Origin: Mesorhizobium sp. M7A.F.Ca.US.008.03.1.1
GTDB taxonomy: Bacteria > Pseudomonadota > Alphaproteobacteria > Rhizobiales > Rhizobiaceae
DNA length: 64,000 nucleotides
Assembly: GCF_003997495.1 (NCBI RefSeq)
Contig: NZ_RZRU01000015.1
Location: forward strand, 1-64,000
Direction of reading: 5' to 3'
Part shown: positions 16,708-25,472 of the stretch, one piece after another
How positions within the stretch are numbered: position 1 is the first letter of the stretch
How the letters are laid out: each line of letters opens with the position of its first letter
Notes under the pieces: model-generated
Seen by the model: only the letters and a program-made list of their open reading frames with translations
The model's database searches: none
Told to the model about the DNA's origin: nothing
Position numbers and translations under genes: made by a program

Positions 16708-16731
16708 GACAGCAATGCCGTCATTGCTGTC
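16708..16731. promoter_or_regulatory. Palindrome upstream of the RHH-coaBC gene
   Basis: GACAGCAATG (16708-16717), loop CCGT and CATTGCTGTC (16722-16731) form a perfect 10-bp inverted repeat 48 bases ahead of the RHH-coaBC start. A second palindrome, TGCATGCA, lies at 16699-16706. RHH antitoxins bind such repeats at their own promoters, so an operator is possible. It also touches the ubiB stop and could instead act as a weak hairpin terminator, but no T-run follows. Confidence 0.5.
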
Positions 16732-16733
16732 GC

Positions 16734-18308
16734 TCAGATCAGCTTCCAGGCGATATAGACGAGCGTCAACGCAATCACCCAGAGCGCCCAGCGGCCGGAG
16801 CGGCTGTAGCGCGCCTCGGCTTTGCCGATGGCGTGGGCGGTGGTTTCGTCGAAGCGCAGGCCGTGCTCCGCCATCAGGTCGATCTCGCGCGACAGCCGGT
16901 CGGTGCGCGCCGCAAGCTCGGGCACCTGGCGGGCCAGTGTCAGCAGCGCCTTGGCGCCATCGCGCGCATCGATCATCATGCCACGCGGTCCAAGATTGCC
17001 TGATATCCAGTCGCCGACCACCGGCTCGGCCGTCTTCCACATGTTGAAGGCCGGGTCGAGCGTGCGCGCCACGCCCTCGACCACGACCATGGTCTTCTGC
17101 AGCAGGATCAATTCGGGCCGCGTCGCCATGTCGAAGAGCTCGGTGACCTCGAACAGCAGGGTCAGAAGCTTGGCCATCGAGATGGTCTCGGCCGGCTGGC
17201 CATGGATCGGTTCGCCGATAGCCCTAATCGCCTGCGCGAAGGCCGCGACATTGTGCTGGCGCGGCACATAGCCGGCCTCGAAATGCACTTCGGCGACGCG
17301 CAGATAGTCGCGCGTGATGAAGCCGTAGAGGATTTCGGCGAGGAAACGGCGCTCCTTCTTACCGAGACGTCCGGCAATGCCGAGATCGACGGCGACGATC
17401 GTGCCGTTTGCCTCGACGAAGAGGTTGCCCGGGTGCATGTCGGCATGGAAGAAGCCGTCGCGCAGCGTGTGGCGCAGGAACGACTGGATGAGGTTGGCGG
17501 CGATCGCCTTCAGATCGTGGCCGGCAGCATCCAGGCCGGCAATGTCGTTCATCTTGACGCCGTCGACCCATTCCATGGTCAACACGTCGCGGCCGGTGCG
17601 CTCCCAGTCGACGGACGGCACGCGAAAGCCGGGGTCATCCCTGGTGCTTTCGCCGAGTTCCGAGAGAGCCGCCGCCTCGAGGCGAAGATCCATCTCGATC
17701 TTGGTGGTCTGCGCCAGCGTCTGGGTGACCTCGACCGGCCGCAGCCGGCGTGACGACGGGATGTATTTTTCCTGCAGGCGGGCGGCGAGGAAATAGCTTT
17801 CGAGATCCTGGAAGAAGCGGCGGCGCACGCCGGGACGGATCACCTTGACCGCAACCTTGGTGGCAACGCCGTCATGCATGGCATCGGCGGCATGGACCTG
17901 GGCGATGGAGGCGGCTGCGACCGGATCGCCGAATTGCGTATAGAGATCGCCGACCTTGCGCCCGAGCGAAGCCTCGATGGCCGCGATGGCTTCAGCCCTG
18001 GGGAAGGTGTGCATCTTGTCCTGCAACATGGCGAGATCGAGCGCCATGTCGTTGCCGACGACGTCGGGCCGTGTCGCCAGGAACTGGCCGAGCTTTACAT
18101 AAGATGGACCGAGCCGGACGACCGCCTTTGCCAGCCGGTCGCTGCGCTCATAGGCCAGCGCGCGGCGGCGGGTGAACAGCCGCGCCATCCGCCAGCCGAA
18201 TTTCGGCAGGCCGGACAGTTCCTCACCGGGCAAGGCGGCGACGACACCCTCGCGGACCAGCACCCAGCCGGCCCTTACGAGCCGGAATCCTGCACTGACA
18301 TTGCTCAT
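16734..18308 (-). CDS. ubiB: UbiB, ABC1/ADCK-family protein for ubiquinone synthesis
   Basis: UbiB is a membrane-anchored atypical kinase/ATPase needed for coenzyme Q production. The 524-residue protein has the KxGQ motif (VKLGQFLATRPDV near residue 90), the ATP-binding region, the catalytic-loop-like FFHADMHPGNLF and VDLGIAGRLG in place of DFG, and a hydrophobic C-terminal end with two short helices. The start at 18308 (MSNVSAGF) is chosen for homology and because it clears ubiE by 70 bases. It is co-directional with ubiE and coaBC, a gene order kept in many rhizobia. Confidence 0.93.
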   Translation of the reverse strand: MSNVSAGFRLVRAGWVLVREGVVAALPGEELSGLPKFGWRMARLFTRRRALAYERSDRLAKAVVRLGPSYVKLGQFLATRPDVVGNDMALDLAMLQDKMHTFPRAEAIAAIEASLGRKVGDLYTQFGDPVAAASIAQVHAADAMHDGVATKVAVKVIRPGVRRRFFQDLESYFLAARLQEKYIPSSRRLRPVEVTQTLAQTTKIEMDLRLEAAALSELGESTRDDPGFRVPSVDWERTGRDVLTMEWVDGVKMNDIAGLDAAGHDLKAIAANLIQSFLRHTLRDGFFHADMHPGNLFVEANGTIVAVDLGIAGRLGKKERRFLAEILYGFITRDYLRVAEVHFEAGYVPRQHNVAAFAQAIRAIGEPIHGQPAETISMAKLLTLLFEVTELFDMATRPELILLQKTMVVVEGVARTLDPAFNMWKTAEPVVGDWISGNLGPRGMMIDARDGAKALLTLARQVPELAARTDRLSREIDLMAEHGLRFDETTAHAIGKAEARYSRSGRWALWVIALTLVYIAWKLI

Positions 18309-18378
18309 GGCAGCGCCAATCCTGCCGGCTCTTTGAACCGGCATAGCACGCGTCGATTGTGAGAAATGCGGTCCGGCC

Positions 18379-19155
18379 TCAAAGCTTCCAGCCCGAATGA
18401 AGTGCTGCAATACCGCCGGAATAGTTGCGGAAGGAAACGCGGTCGAAGCCGGCGTGGGAAATCATCGTCGCGAAATTCTGCTGATTGGGAAACCTGGCGA
18501 TCGATTCGACCAGATAGGAATAGGGTTCGCCGTCGCCAGTGACCATCTTGCCGATCTTGGGGATGGCGTTGAACGACCAGGCTTCGTAGGCCTTGTCGAG
18601 CAGCGGCATCTCGACCTCGGAAAACTCCAGGCACAGGAAGCGCCCGCCGGGCTTCAGCACGCGAAACGCTTCGCCCAAGGCCACCTCGATGCGCGGGACG
18701 TTGCGGATGCCGAAAGCGATGGTGTAGGCATCGAATGTGGCGTCGGCAAAGGGCAGTTCCTCGGCGTTGGCCTCGACGAAATCGGTGTTGCCGGACAGGC
18801 CTTTCTTTTCGGCCCGGTCGCGGCCGACAGCCAGCATCGAGCCATTGATGTCGAGCACGGTGGCTTGGGCATTGCCGTGGCTGGCATCGACGATGCGGAA
18901 GGCGATGTCGCCGGTGCCGCCGGCAACGTCCAGCACGCGCCAGCCGAGCCTTTTTGGAGGATTGAGCCAGGTGACCATGGCGTCCTTCCACAGCCGGTGC
19001 AGGCCGGCCGACATCAGATCGTTCATCAGGTCGTAACGGTTGGCGACCTTGTGGAAAACATCGTTGACCAGGGACTGCTTGTCGCCAGCCCCTACACGCT
19101 TGAAACCATAGGAGGTTTCCATGCCGCCCGCGGCCGTGGTTCTCTCAACTGACAT
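18379..19155 (-). CDS. ubiE: UbiE, demethylmenaquinone/2-methoxy-6-polyprenylbenzoquinol methyltransferase
   Basis: UbiE does the C-methylation step of ubiquinone synthesis with SAM. The 258-residue protein has the family segments FHKVANRYDLMNDLMS near residues 35-50, the SAM site VLDVAGGTGDIAF near residue 70, and GFDRVSFRNYSGGIAALHSG at the C-terminus, which matches the end of UbiE. A 12-residue extension precedes the usual METSYGFKRV start; either MSVERT at 19155 or the internal Met12 could be used. It leads the ubiE-ubiB-coaBC row and is divergent from add. Confidence 0.94.
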   Translation of the reverse strand: MSVERTTAAGGMETSYGFKRVGAGDKQSLVNDVFHKVANRYDLMNDLMSAGLHRLWKDAMVTWLNPPKRLGWRVLDVAGGTGDIAFRIVDASHGNAQATVLDINGSMLAVGRDRAEKKGLSGNTDFVEANAEELPFADATFDAYTIAFGIRNVPRIEVALGEAFRVLKPGGRFLCLEFSEVEMPLLDKAYEAWSFNAIPKIGKMVTGDGEPYSYLVESIARFPNQQNFATMISHAGFDRVSFRNYSGGIAALHSGWKL

Positions 19156-19288
19156 TTTTTTGATCCGTCATAAAACCGGCGGGACCATAGCCGATCGATG
19201 GTGCGGGCGCTATTGTTTAAGGCGCGGTGTTCAGCCGCGCTTCCAGGTGGCGGGTTTCGAGACCTGGACGGACCGACGGGATGATTGA

Positions 19289-20263
19289 ATGCCTTTGAAA
19301 GCGGAACTGCACTGCCACATCGAAGGGGCAGCGGCGCCCGAACTCGTCATCCGCCAGGCGCAGAAATACGGCAAGGACACCTCGCCCTATATCCAGAACG
19401 GTTCCTTCGTCTGGCACGATTTCACATCGTTCCTTGCCGCTTACGATTTTTCCGCCGATCTGTTCCGGACCGAGGAGGACTATGCGCGGCTGGCCGACCA
19501 TTATCTGACCAGTCTCGCTCGCGATGGCGCCATCTATTCCGAGGTGTTCACCTCGCCGGACCACGCGAAAAAGGCCGGCCTGTCGCCGAAAGCCTATACC
19601 GATGCGCTCGGCGAAGGCATGGCCCGCGCAAAGGCCAAGACCGGCATCGAGGGCCGCATGATCGTCACCGGCGTGCGCCATGTCGGCGTCGAGTCGATCG
19701 AGCAGGCGGCGCGTTTCGCGGCGCGCTGCGGGCATCCGCTGGTCACCGGTTTCGGCGTCGCCGGTGATGAGCGCATCGGCGATATGGAGGACTATGTCAG
19801 GGCTTTCGAGATCGCCCGTGAGGCGGGGCTCGGCATCACCATCCATGCCGGCGAACTGACGGGCTGGGAGACGGTCCAGGCGGCGCTCGATCATATCCGT
19901 CCGTCCCGCATCGGCCATGGCGTTCGCGCCATCGAGAACCCGGACCTCGTCCGGCGCATCGCCGACGAGGGCGTCGTGCTGGAATGCTGCCCCGGTTCCA
20001 ACATCGCGCTCAAGGTGTTCGACAGTTTCGCCGATCATCCGTTTCCGGCCCTGCAGGCGGCCGGCTGCAAGGTGACGCTCAATTCCGACGATCCGCCCTA
20101 TTTCTGGACCTCGCTGAAGCGCGAATACGACATTGCCGCCGAGCATTTCTCGATGAACGAAAAGGCGCTGGCCGCCGTCACCAGAACGGCCATCGAGGCC
20201 GCTTTTGTCGACAAAAAGACCAAGACGGCTCTTCTTGCCCGGTTGAACGGAGCGGCGCGCTGA
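19289..20263 (+). CDS. add: Adenosine deaminase
   Basis: This enzyme deaminates adenosine to inosine in purine salvage. The 324-residue protein has the metal-ligand pair H8-x-H10 in ELHCHIEGA, HAGEL near residue 188, RIGHGVRAI with the catalytic histidine, and NSDDPPYF for the zinc-binding aspartate, so the active site is complete. The Cys between the two histidines and the SDDP motif suit the adenosine/adenine deaminase subfamilies; adenosine is favoured by the adjacent nucleoside genes. It is followed by upp in the same direction and faces deoA, punA and cdd. Confidence 0.9.
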   Translation: MPLKAELHCHIEGAAAPELVIRQAQKYGKDTSPYIQNGSFVWHDFTSFLAAYDFSADLFRTEEDYARLADHYLTSLARDGAIYSEVFTSPDHAKKAGLSPKAYTDALGEGMARAKAKTGIEGRMIVTGVRHVGVESIEQAARFAARCGHPLVTGFGVAGDERIGDMEDYVRAFEIAREAGLGITIHAGELTGWETVQAALDHIRPSRIGHGVRAIENPDLVRRIADEGVVLECCPGSNIALKVFDSFADHPFPALQAAGCKVTLNSDDPPYFWTSLKREYDIAAEHFSMNEKALAAVTRTAIEAAFVDKKTKTALLARLNGAAR

Positions 20264-20409
20264 TTTCCGCCGACAAAGCTGTGGTCGGTGCGGGCCAAGC
20301 GGTTCCTTGGCCGGCGCATTGCCGCTAGGGTTCGCCCAGGCAGCTTGAAGCGCGGCGCGTCCGAAAGGGCCATGCGCGCATTTTCGGGCGCAGGCATCAG
20401 GAGAACACC

Positions 20410-21039
20410 ATGAAGGGCGTCACCGTCGTCGACCATCCGCTTGTCCAGCACAAGCTGACCATCATGCGCAAGAAGGAAACCTCGACGGCCGGCTTTCGCC
20501 GGCTGCTACGCGAGATATCGCTGCTGCTCGGCTACGAGGTCACCCGCAACCTCGAACTGACGACGACGACCATCGAAACGCCGATGGAAACCATGGAAGC
20601 GCCGACGCTTGAGGGCAAGAAACTGGTCTTCGCCTCGGTGCTGCGCGCCGGCAACGGCTTGCTGGAAGGCCTGCTCGACCTGGTACCCGCGGCGCGCGTC
20701 GCCCATGTCGGTCTCTACCGCGATCACGAAACGCTGGAAGCGGTCGAGTATTTCTTCAAGGCGCCGAGCGATCTCGCGGACCGGCTGGTGATCGTCGTCG
20801 ATCCGATGCTGGCGACCGCCAATTCGGCGATCGCGGCGATCGACAAGCTGAAAGAGCGCGGCGCCACCAACATCCGTTTCCTTTGCCTGCTGGCGGCGCC
20901 CGAAGGCATCGAGCGCTTCATCAAGGCGCATCCGGACGTTCCCGTCTTCACCGCTTCGATCGACCGCCAGCTCAACGAGAAGGGCTACATCATGCCCGGC
21001 CTCGGCGACGCCGGCGACCGCATGTACGGGACCAAGTAA
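20410..21039 (+). CDS. upp: Uracil phosphoribosyltransferase
   Basis: It makes UMP from uracil and PRPP. The 209-residue length is standard for the family. Visible motifs are VDHPLVQHKLTIMRKKET at the N-terminus, the PRPP-binding loop VVDPMLATANS near residue 137, and the uracil-contacting C-terminal GYIMPGLGDAGDRMYGT. It lies 147 bases after add. With cdd, deoA and punA it completes pyrimidine and purine salvage in this region. Confidence 0.95.
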   Translation: MKGVTVVDHPLVQHKLTIMRKKETSTAGFRRLLREISLLLGYEVTRNLELTTTTIETPMETMEAPTLEGKKLVFASVLRAGNGLLEGLLDLVPAARVAHVGLYRDHETLEAVEYFFKAPSDLADRLVIVVDPMLATANSAIAAIDKLKERGATNIRFLCLLAAPEGIERFIKAHPDVPVFTASIDRQLNEKGYIMPGLGDAGDRMYGTK

Positions 21040-21148
21040 TATCAGGCAAAGTCGCCTGGTACGATTTACCAAATATTTACGCAAAGGCGCGGTTTTGGCG
21101 CGCGTTAAAGCGGCAAACACCATCCGGGCTTAACGATCGGCTGTCACT

Positions 21149-21250
21149 ACAGCGCCGAGCGTCCATTTCGGACGCGCAAAGGACGCTGTAGCACTTTGAT
21201 TTTGCGCATGAGCCTTTCCGAAAATCGATCCCGATTTTCGGGGTCATGCG
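21149..21250. repeat. Nested palindromic interspersed element between upp and the retropepsin-like gene
   Basis: Three inverted repeats lie in a row. ACAGCG (21149-21154) pairs with CGCTGT (21184-21189) around an inner GCGTCC/GGACGC hairpin. CCGAAAATCG (21218-21227) pairs with CGATTTTCGG (21232-21241), flanked by CGCATGA and TCATGCG. This is the composition of the palindromic elements scattered in Mesorhizobium intergenic regions. It ends 13 bases before the next gene's start. Confidence 0.7.
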
Positions 21251-21263
21251 GCGAGGCCGATCC

Positions 21264-21827
21264 ATGCTGCGCAAACTTCTGATCCTCGCCGTTTTCGCCG
21301 GCACATCGGCATCGATACCGATTGTGTATCAGTCGAATCCGCAACTCGTCGAAAACCTGCTGAGGTCGGCGGTGCCGGGCAAACAAGCGGCCGAAGCCCA
21401 ACCGGACGTCAATCTGGCATCGGTGCCCAGCAAGCCCGCGGCACCGCTGCCGATGGGCCGCAAGGTGGTCGTGTCGGCAGACGAGCGCGGACATTTCTCA
21501 TCGGCCTTCAAGCTCAATGGACGTCAGGTCGACGGCATGATCGACACCGGCGCCACGCTGGTCGCCATCAACATTTCGACGGCACGCAGGATCGGCCTGT
21601 CGCTGAACGCTTCGGACTTCAACCGCGAGGTCAACACAGCCAACGGCACCATCAAGGCGGCCGTGGCCATGATCGACCGCCTGCAGATCGGCAACATCAC
21701 GGTCAACGACGTCCAGACCATCGTGCTCGACGACAGGGCGCTGCGCACCAATCTGATCGGCATGAGCTTCCTCAACCGGCTCGACAAATACCAGGTCGAG
21801 AACGGCACGCTGCTGCTCGTCCAGTAA
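21264..21827 (+). CDS. Retropepsin-like aspartic protease, TIGR02281 family
   Basis: The 187-residue protein has an N-terminal hydrophobic anchor (LLILAVFAGTSASIPIV), a Pro/Ala-rich linker, then the clan AA protease domain with VDGMIDTGATLVAINI, Asp94 being the catalytic residue in D-T-G. Members work as dimers in the periplasm. The role is not established; SpoPs/perP-like processing is known for relatives. The ATG at 21264 precedes the signal anchor. The promoter must sit in or before the palindromic element. Confidence 0.82.
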   Translation: MLRKLLILAVFAGTSASIPIVYQSNPQLVENLLRSAVPGKQAAEAQPDVNLASVPSKPAAPLPMGRKVVVSADERGHFSSAFKLNGRQVDGMIDTGATLVAINISTARRIGLSLNASDFNREVNTANGTIKAAVAMIDRLQIGNITVNDVQTIVLDDRALRTNLIGMSFLNRLDKYQVENGTLLLVQ

Positions 21828-21846
21828 AGGCGTTACTGCTTTTGAC

Positions 21847-21894
21847 GCAATTCCGGACGGATAACCGCTTCACACTTTTCCTGGAATTGCTCTA
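21847..21894. repeat. Interspersed palindromic repeat, copy B
   Basis: GCAATTCC (21847-21854) and GGAATTGC (21883-21890) bound a core containing GGACGGATAACCGCTTCACACTT. It is almost identical to copy C at 39405. The right end TCTAG gives the stop codon of deoA on the minus strand, as copy A does for the DUF2244 gene. Confidence 0.8.
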
Positions 21895-23211
21895 GCCGCG
21901 CGGCAAAATCCGCCGGATGACCGACTTGTCGGCGGGCGGCTTCGAGGCGCCGACCGTATAGGCCGAAAGCACGGTTATGGCAGCGGTCTCGGCATCGGCC
22001 GATGAGCGGGCATGGACCAGCGCCAGCGGCTCGCCGACCCCAACCTCCGCACCGACCGGCAACAGCCTGGTGATGCCGACCGCGGGGTCGACCTTGTCGT
22101 CCGGCCGCGTGCGCCCACCTCCCAGGCCGACCACGGCGAGCCCGATGTCGCGGGTGGCGATGCCGGTGACGAAGCCATTTGCGGTCGCCTTGACGGCAAA
22201 TTCGATCGCCGCCGCTGGCAGGTATTTTTCCGGCTTCTCGATGAAATCGGCGGGGCCGCCAAGCGCGGCCACCATGCGTGCGAAGGTGGCGGCGGCGCGA
22301 CCGCTGGCGAGCGTCTCGGTGGCGCGCCGCATGCCATCCTGGTTGGACGACACCAGCCCGGCCGACTGCAGCATTTCGGCGGCCAGCGCCAGCGTCACGT
22401 CCTCGAGCCTCCGGTCGCGAAACCGGCCGGTGAGGAAATCAACGGCATTGCGCACCTCGACGGCGTTGCCGGCGGCCGACGCCAGCGGCTCGTTCATGCC
22501 GGTGATCAACGCCGAGGCCTTCAGTCCGGCCCCGTTGGCGATCTCAACCAGGCTGTTGGCGAGTGCGGTGGCGTCGCGCGATTTTTCCATGAAGGCGCCG
22601 TTGCCGACCTTGACGTCGAGCACCAGCGATTGCAGCCCGGCCGCCAGCTTCTTCGACAGGATCGAAGCGGTGATCAGCGGCACCGATTCGACCGTGCCGG
22701 AGACGTCGCGGATCGCATAGAGCCGTCGATCGGCGGGCGCGAGGTCGGCGGTCTGGCCGATGATGGCACAGCCTGTTTCGAGCACCGCCTTGCGAAACAG
22801 CGCTACATCGGGCTGGCTGACGTAGCCGGGGATGGCATCCATCTTGTCCAGCGTACCGCCGGTGTGGCCAAGGCCACGGCCCGAGATCATCGGCACATAG
22901 GCGCCGCAGGCAGCGACGATCGGCGCCAGCATCAGCGAGACATTATCGCCGACGCCGCCGGTCGAATGCTTGTCGGTGACCGGGCCGGGCAGGTCCGACC
23001 AGTCGAGCACATCGCCGGAATCGCGCATCGCCAGCGTCAGCGCCACGGCCTCGTCGCGGTTCATGCCGTTGAAGAACACCGCCATGGCGAAGGCGCCGGC
23101 CTGGCCGTCCGTGACGGCGCCCGACGTCACGCCCTCGACGAAGCCGGCGATCTCCTCTTCCGACAGCCTGAGGCCATCGCGCTTGCGGCGGATGATTTCC
23201 TGGGGAAGCAT
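21892..23211 (-). CDS. deoA: Thymidine phosphorylase
   Basis: DeoA splits thymidine to thymine and 2-deoxyribose-1-phosphate. The 439-residue protein shows MLPQEIIRRKRDGLRLS, the phosphate-binding KHSTGGVGDNVSLMLAP near residues 85-101 and the MISGRGLGHTGGTLDKMD motif, all diagnostic. Its start overlaps the punA stop by one base (TGATG), so it is coupled to punA. The stop lies in repeat copy B. It is probably the last gene of the transporter-cdd-punA-deoA row. Confidence 0.95.
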   Translation of the reverse strand: MLPQEIIRRKRDGLRLSEEEIAGFVEGVTSGAVTDGQAGAFAMAVFFNGMNRDEAVALTLAMRDSGDVLDWSDLPGPVTDKHSTGGVGDNVSLMLAPIVAACGAYVPMISGRGLGHTGGTLDKMDAIPGYVSQPDVALFRKAVLETGCAIIGQTADLAPADRRLYAIRDVSGTVESVPLITASILSKKLAAGLQSLVLDVKVGNGAFMEKSRDATALANSLVEIANGAGLKASALITGMNEPLASAAGNAVEVRNAVDFLTGRFRDRRLEDVTLALAAEMLQSAGLVSSNQDGMRRATETLASGRAAATFARMVAALGGPADFIEKPEKYLPAAAIEFAVKATANGFVTGIATRDIGLAVVGLGGGRTRPDDKVDPAVGITRLLPVGAEVGVGEPLALVHARSSADAETAAITVLSAYTVGASKPPADKSVIRRILPRG

Positions 23212-24020
23212 CAGATCTCCAGCAGTCCGTCGCGGAACACGCGCTGCAGGATCGTCGCCAGCCGCGCGCCGCCGACCGGCGCCATGTCCTTGGTCTCCTG
23301 GTGCGAAAGCTCGGCCCCGGTCATGCCGGCCGCCAAATTGGTGATGACCGAACAGGCGGCGACGCGCAGTCCGAGGAAGCGGGCGAGAATGACCTCCGGT
23401 ACGGTCGACATGCCGACCGCATTGGCGCCCATGATGCGCGCCATGCGGATTTCGGCCGGCGTTTCGAAGCATGGGCCGGAGAACCACATATAGACGCCCT
23501 TGTGCAGGGTGGTGCCCGTCGCATTTGCCGCCCGTTCGATGGCCTGGCGGATGCCGGCATCATAGGCTTCGGTCAGGCCGACGAAACGCCGGTCGCTTGG
23601 TTCGCCGATCAGCGGGTTGGTGCCCGAGAAATTGATGTGGTCCGATATCAGCATCACCGAGCCCGGCGGCATGTCCGGATCGACCGAGCCGGCGGCATTG
23701 GTGAGGATCAGTTTCGTGATGCCGATGCCGGCAAGCACTTCCAGCACCGGCCGCATCGCCGCGGCAACGCCGTGCTCGTAGTAATGGGCGCGGCCCGACA
23801 GCATCAGCACCGGCACGCCGGCAAACAGCCCTGCCACCACTTCGCCAGCGTGCCCGGTGACACCGCTTCTTGGAAAACCCGGCAGGTCGGCATAGGAGAT
23901 GCGGATCGGGTCCTCGATCTGGTCGACCAGACCGCCGAGGCCCGAACCGAGCACCAGTGCCGTGGCCGGCGCCAGGCCGTCCAGCCTTTCGACGAGATGA
24001 TCCAGGGCTTTTTCCGTCAT
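23211..24020 (-). CDS. punA: Purine nucleoside phosphorylase
   Basis: It phosphorolyses inosine and guanosine to base and ribose-1-phosphate. The 269-residue length and motifs fit the trimeric family: VLGSGLGGLVD near residue 22, LSGRAHYYEHG, TNAAGSVD and the MSTVPEVILAR segment. It is encoded between cdd and deoA, overlapping the deoA start by one base. Adenosine deaminase across the strand supplies inosine. Confidence 0.93.
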   Translation of the reverse strand: MTEKALDHLVERLDGLAPATALVLGSGLGGLVDQIEDPIRISYADLPGFPRSGVTGHAGEVVAGLFAGVPVLMLSGRAHYYEHGVAAAMRPVLEVLAGIGITKLILTNAAGSVDPDMPPGSVMLISDHINFSGTNPLIGEPSDRRFVGLTEAYDAGIRQAIERAANATGTTLHKGVYMWFSGPCFETPAEIRMARIMGANAVGMSTVPEVILARFLGLRVAACSVITNLAAGMTGAELSHQETKDMAPVGGARLATILQRVFRDGLLEI

Positions 24021-24050
24021 CGCTGCCAGCTGTTCATTTGAGCCCGTTGT

Positions 24051-24443
24051 TCATTTCAAAATATCGCCGCGGAAGCCATAGGGCAGCATGTCGCCCATGG
24101 TCACGGTCTCGGCCACACCGGCATTGTCGCAGAGATAGAGCTTTGTTTCCGGCCGGCAGAATTCGGCAAGCCGCTGGCGGCAGCCGCCGCAAGGCGAGCA
24201 TTTGGCCATGCGTTCGGCAAGGACGGCGATCTCCACGATCTTGCCGCCGCCGCCCATGATGTAGTGGCCGAGCGCCGTGGTCTCGGCGCACCAGCCTTCC
24301 GGATAGGAGGCGACTTCGATGTTGGCGCCGGTAAAGACGCGCCCGTCCTCGGTGCGCAAGGCAGCGCCGACCGGAAACTTGGAATAGGGCGCGTAGGCCT
24401 TGGCCATGGCGGCCTTGGCGGCCTCGAACAGATCATGCGACAT
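24051..24443 (-). CDS. cdd: Cytidine deaminase
   Basis: It converts cytidine and deoxycytidine to uridine forms. The 130-residue homotetrameric-type protein has the zinc site complete: C52-A-E54 with the proton-shuttle Glu, and P-C-G-G-C at residues 84-88. GANIEVASYPEG takes the place of the usual substrate loop. It lies between the transporter permease and punA. Confidence 0.94.
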   Translation of the reverse strand: MSHDLFEAAKAAMAKAYAPYSKFPVGAALRTEDGRVFTGANIEVASYPEGWCAETTALGHYIMGGGGKIVEIAVLAERMAKCSPCGGCRQRLAEFCRPETKLYLCDNAGVAETVTMGDMLPYGFRGDILK

Positions 24444-24499
24444 TCAGGTGTTCTCTCCGATGATCGTGTTCAAAACCCGGCGCAAAGCCGACCTGCCGC

Positions 24500-25471
24500 T
24501 CAACGTTCCTTGACATAAGGCACGCCGCCGGCGCGGGGCGGGATTGCCTTGCCGATGAAGCCGGCGAGCAGGATGACGGTGAGGATGTAGGGCAGCGCCT
24601 GCATGAATTGCGCCGGCACCTTGCCGATGATGGGCAGCGGCGAGCCTTGCAGGCGGATCGACGCCGCGTCGAGGAAGCCGAACAGAAGGCAGGCGAACAT
24701 GGCGTTGACCGGCTTCCACTTGGCGAAGATCAGGGCTGCCAGCGCGATGTAGCCCTTGCCGGCCGTCATGTCCTTCACGAAGCCGCCATTTTGCACCATC
24801 GACAGGTAGGCGCCGGCAATGCCGGTGAGGATGCCGGTGCAGATCAGCGCCCTGTAGCGCAGCCAGGCGACCGATATGCCGGCGGTGTCGACGGCGGCCG
24901 GGTTCTCGCCTACGGCGCGCAGCCTGAGGCCAAAACGGGTGCGAAACAGCACCCACCAGGTGAACGGCACCATCAGGAAGGCAAGATAGACCAGGATCGA
25001 GTGGCCTGACAGGAGCTCGGCATAGATCGGTCCGATGATCGGCACGTCGCGGATGGCCTCGGCACCCGGCAGGGTGATGGCCTCGAAGCGCTCGCCCGGT
25101 TGCAGCGCCGGCGTGCGCCCGCCCTGCTGGAACCAGGCCTGGCCGAGGATGATGGTCGAGCCGGCGGCGATGAAATTGATCGCGACGCCGGAGACGATCT
25201 GGTTGCCGCGATGGGTGATCGAGGCAAAGCCGTGGATCATGGCGAAGGCGACCGAGATCAGGATCGCCATGCCGAGGCCGAGAAAGGCCGAATGGAACAC
25301 GGAAGCGGCCGCAGCACCAGCGAAGGCGCCGACCAGCATCTTGCCTTCGAGGCCGATGTCGAAGATGCCGGCGCGTTCCGAATAGAGCCCGGCGAGGCAG
25401 GCAAGCAGCAGCGGCACCGAGAGGCGGATGGTGGAGTCCAATGTCTGGATGATCGCGTTGAACACATCCAT
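24500..25471 (-). CDS. Nucleoside-type ABC transporter permease (second subunit)
   Basis: The 323-residue multi-helix protein begins MDVFNAIIQTLDSTIRLS and carries GIFDIGLEGKMLVGAF, the conserved segment of the BPD_transp_2 permeases paired with BMP-family receptors (NupQ/YufQ type). The start at 25471 follows the stop of the other permease by one base. It forms the heteromeric channel of the nucleoside importer encoded upstream and precedes the salvage genes, which fits nucleoside uptake. Confidence 0.88.
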   Translation of the reverse strand: MDVFNAIIQTLDSTIRLSVPLLLACLAGLYSERAGIFDIGLEGKMLVGAFAGAAAASVFHSAFLGLGMAILISVAFAMIHGFASITHRGNQIVSGVAINFIAAGSTIILGQAWFQQGGRTPALQPGERFEAITLPGAEAIRDVPIIGPIYAELLSGHSILVYLAFLMVPFTWWVLFRTRFGLRLRAVGENPAAVDTAGISVAWLRYRALICTGILTGIAGAYLSMVQNGGFVKDMTAGKGYIALAALIFAKWKPVNAMFACLLFGFLDAASIRLQGSPLPIIGKVPAQFMQALPYILTVILLAGFIGKAIPPRAGGVPYVKER

Positions 25472-25472
25472 C

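Noticed and set aside
16734..19155. A toxin gene pairing with the FitA-like domain
   Set aside because: No PIN/VapC frame exists downstream or upstream on either strand; the space is filled by ubiB and ubiE.
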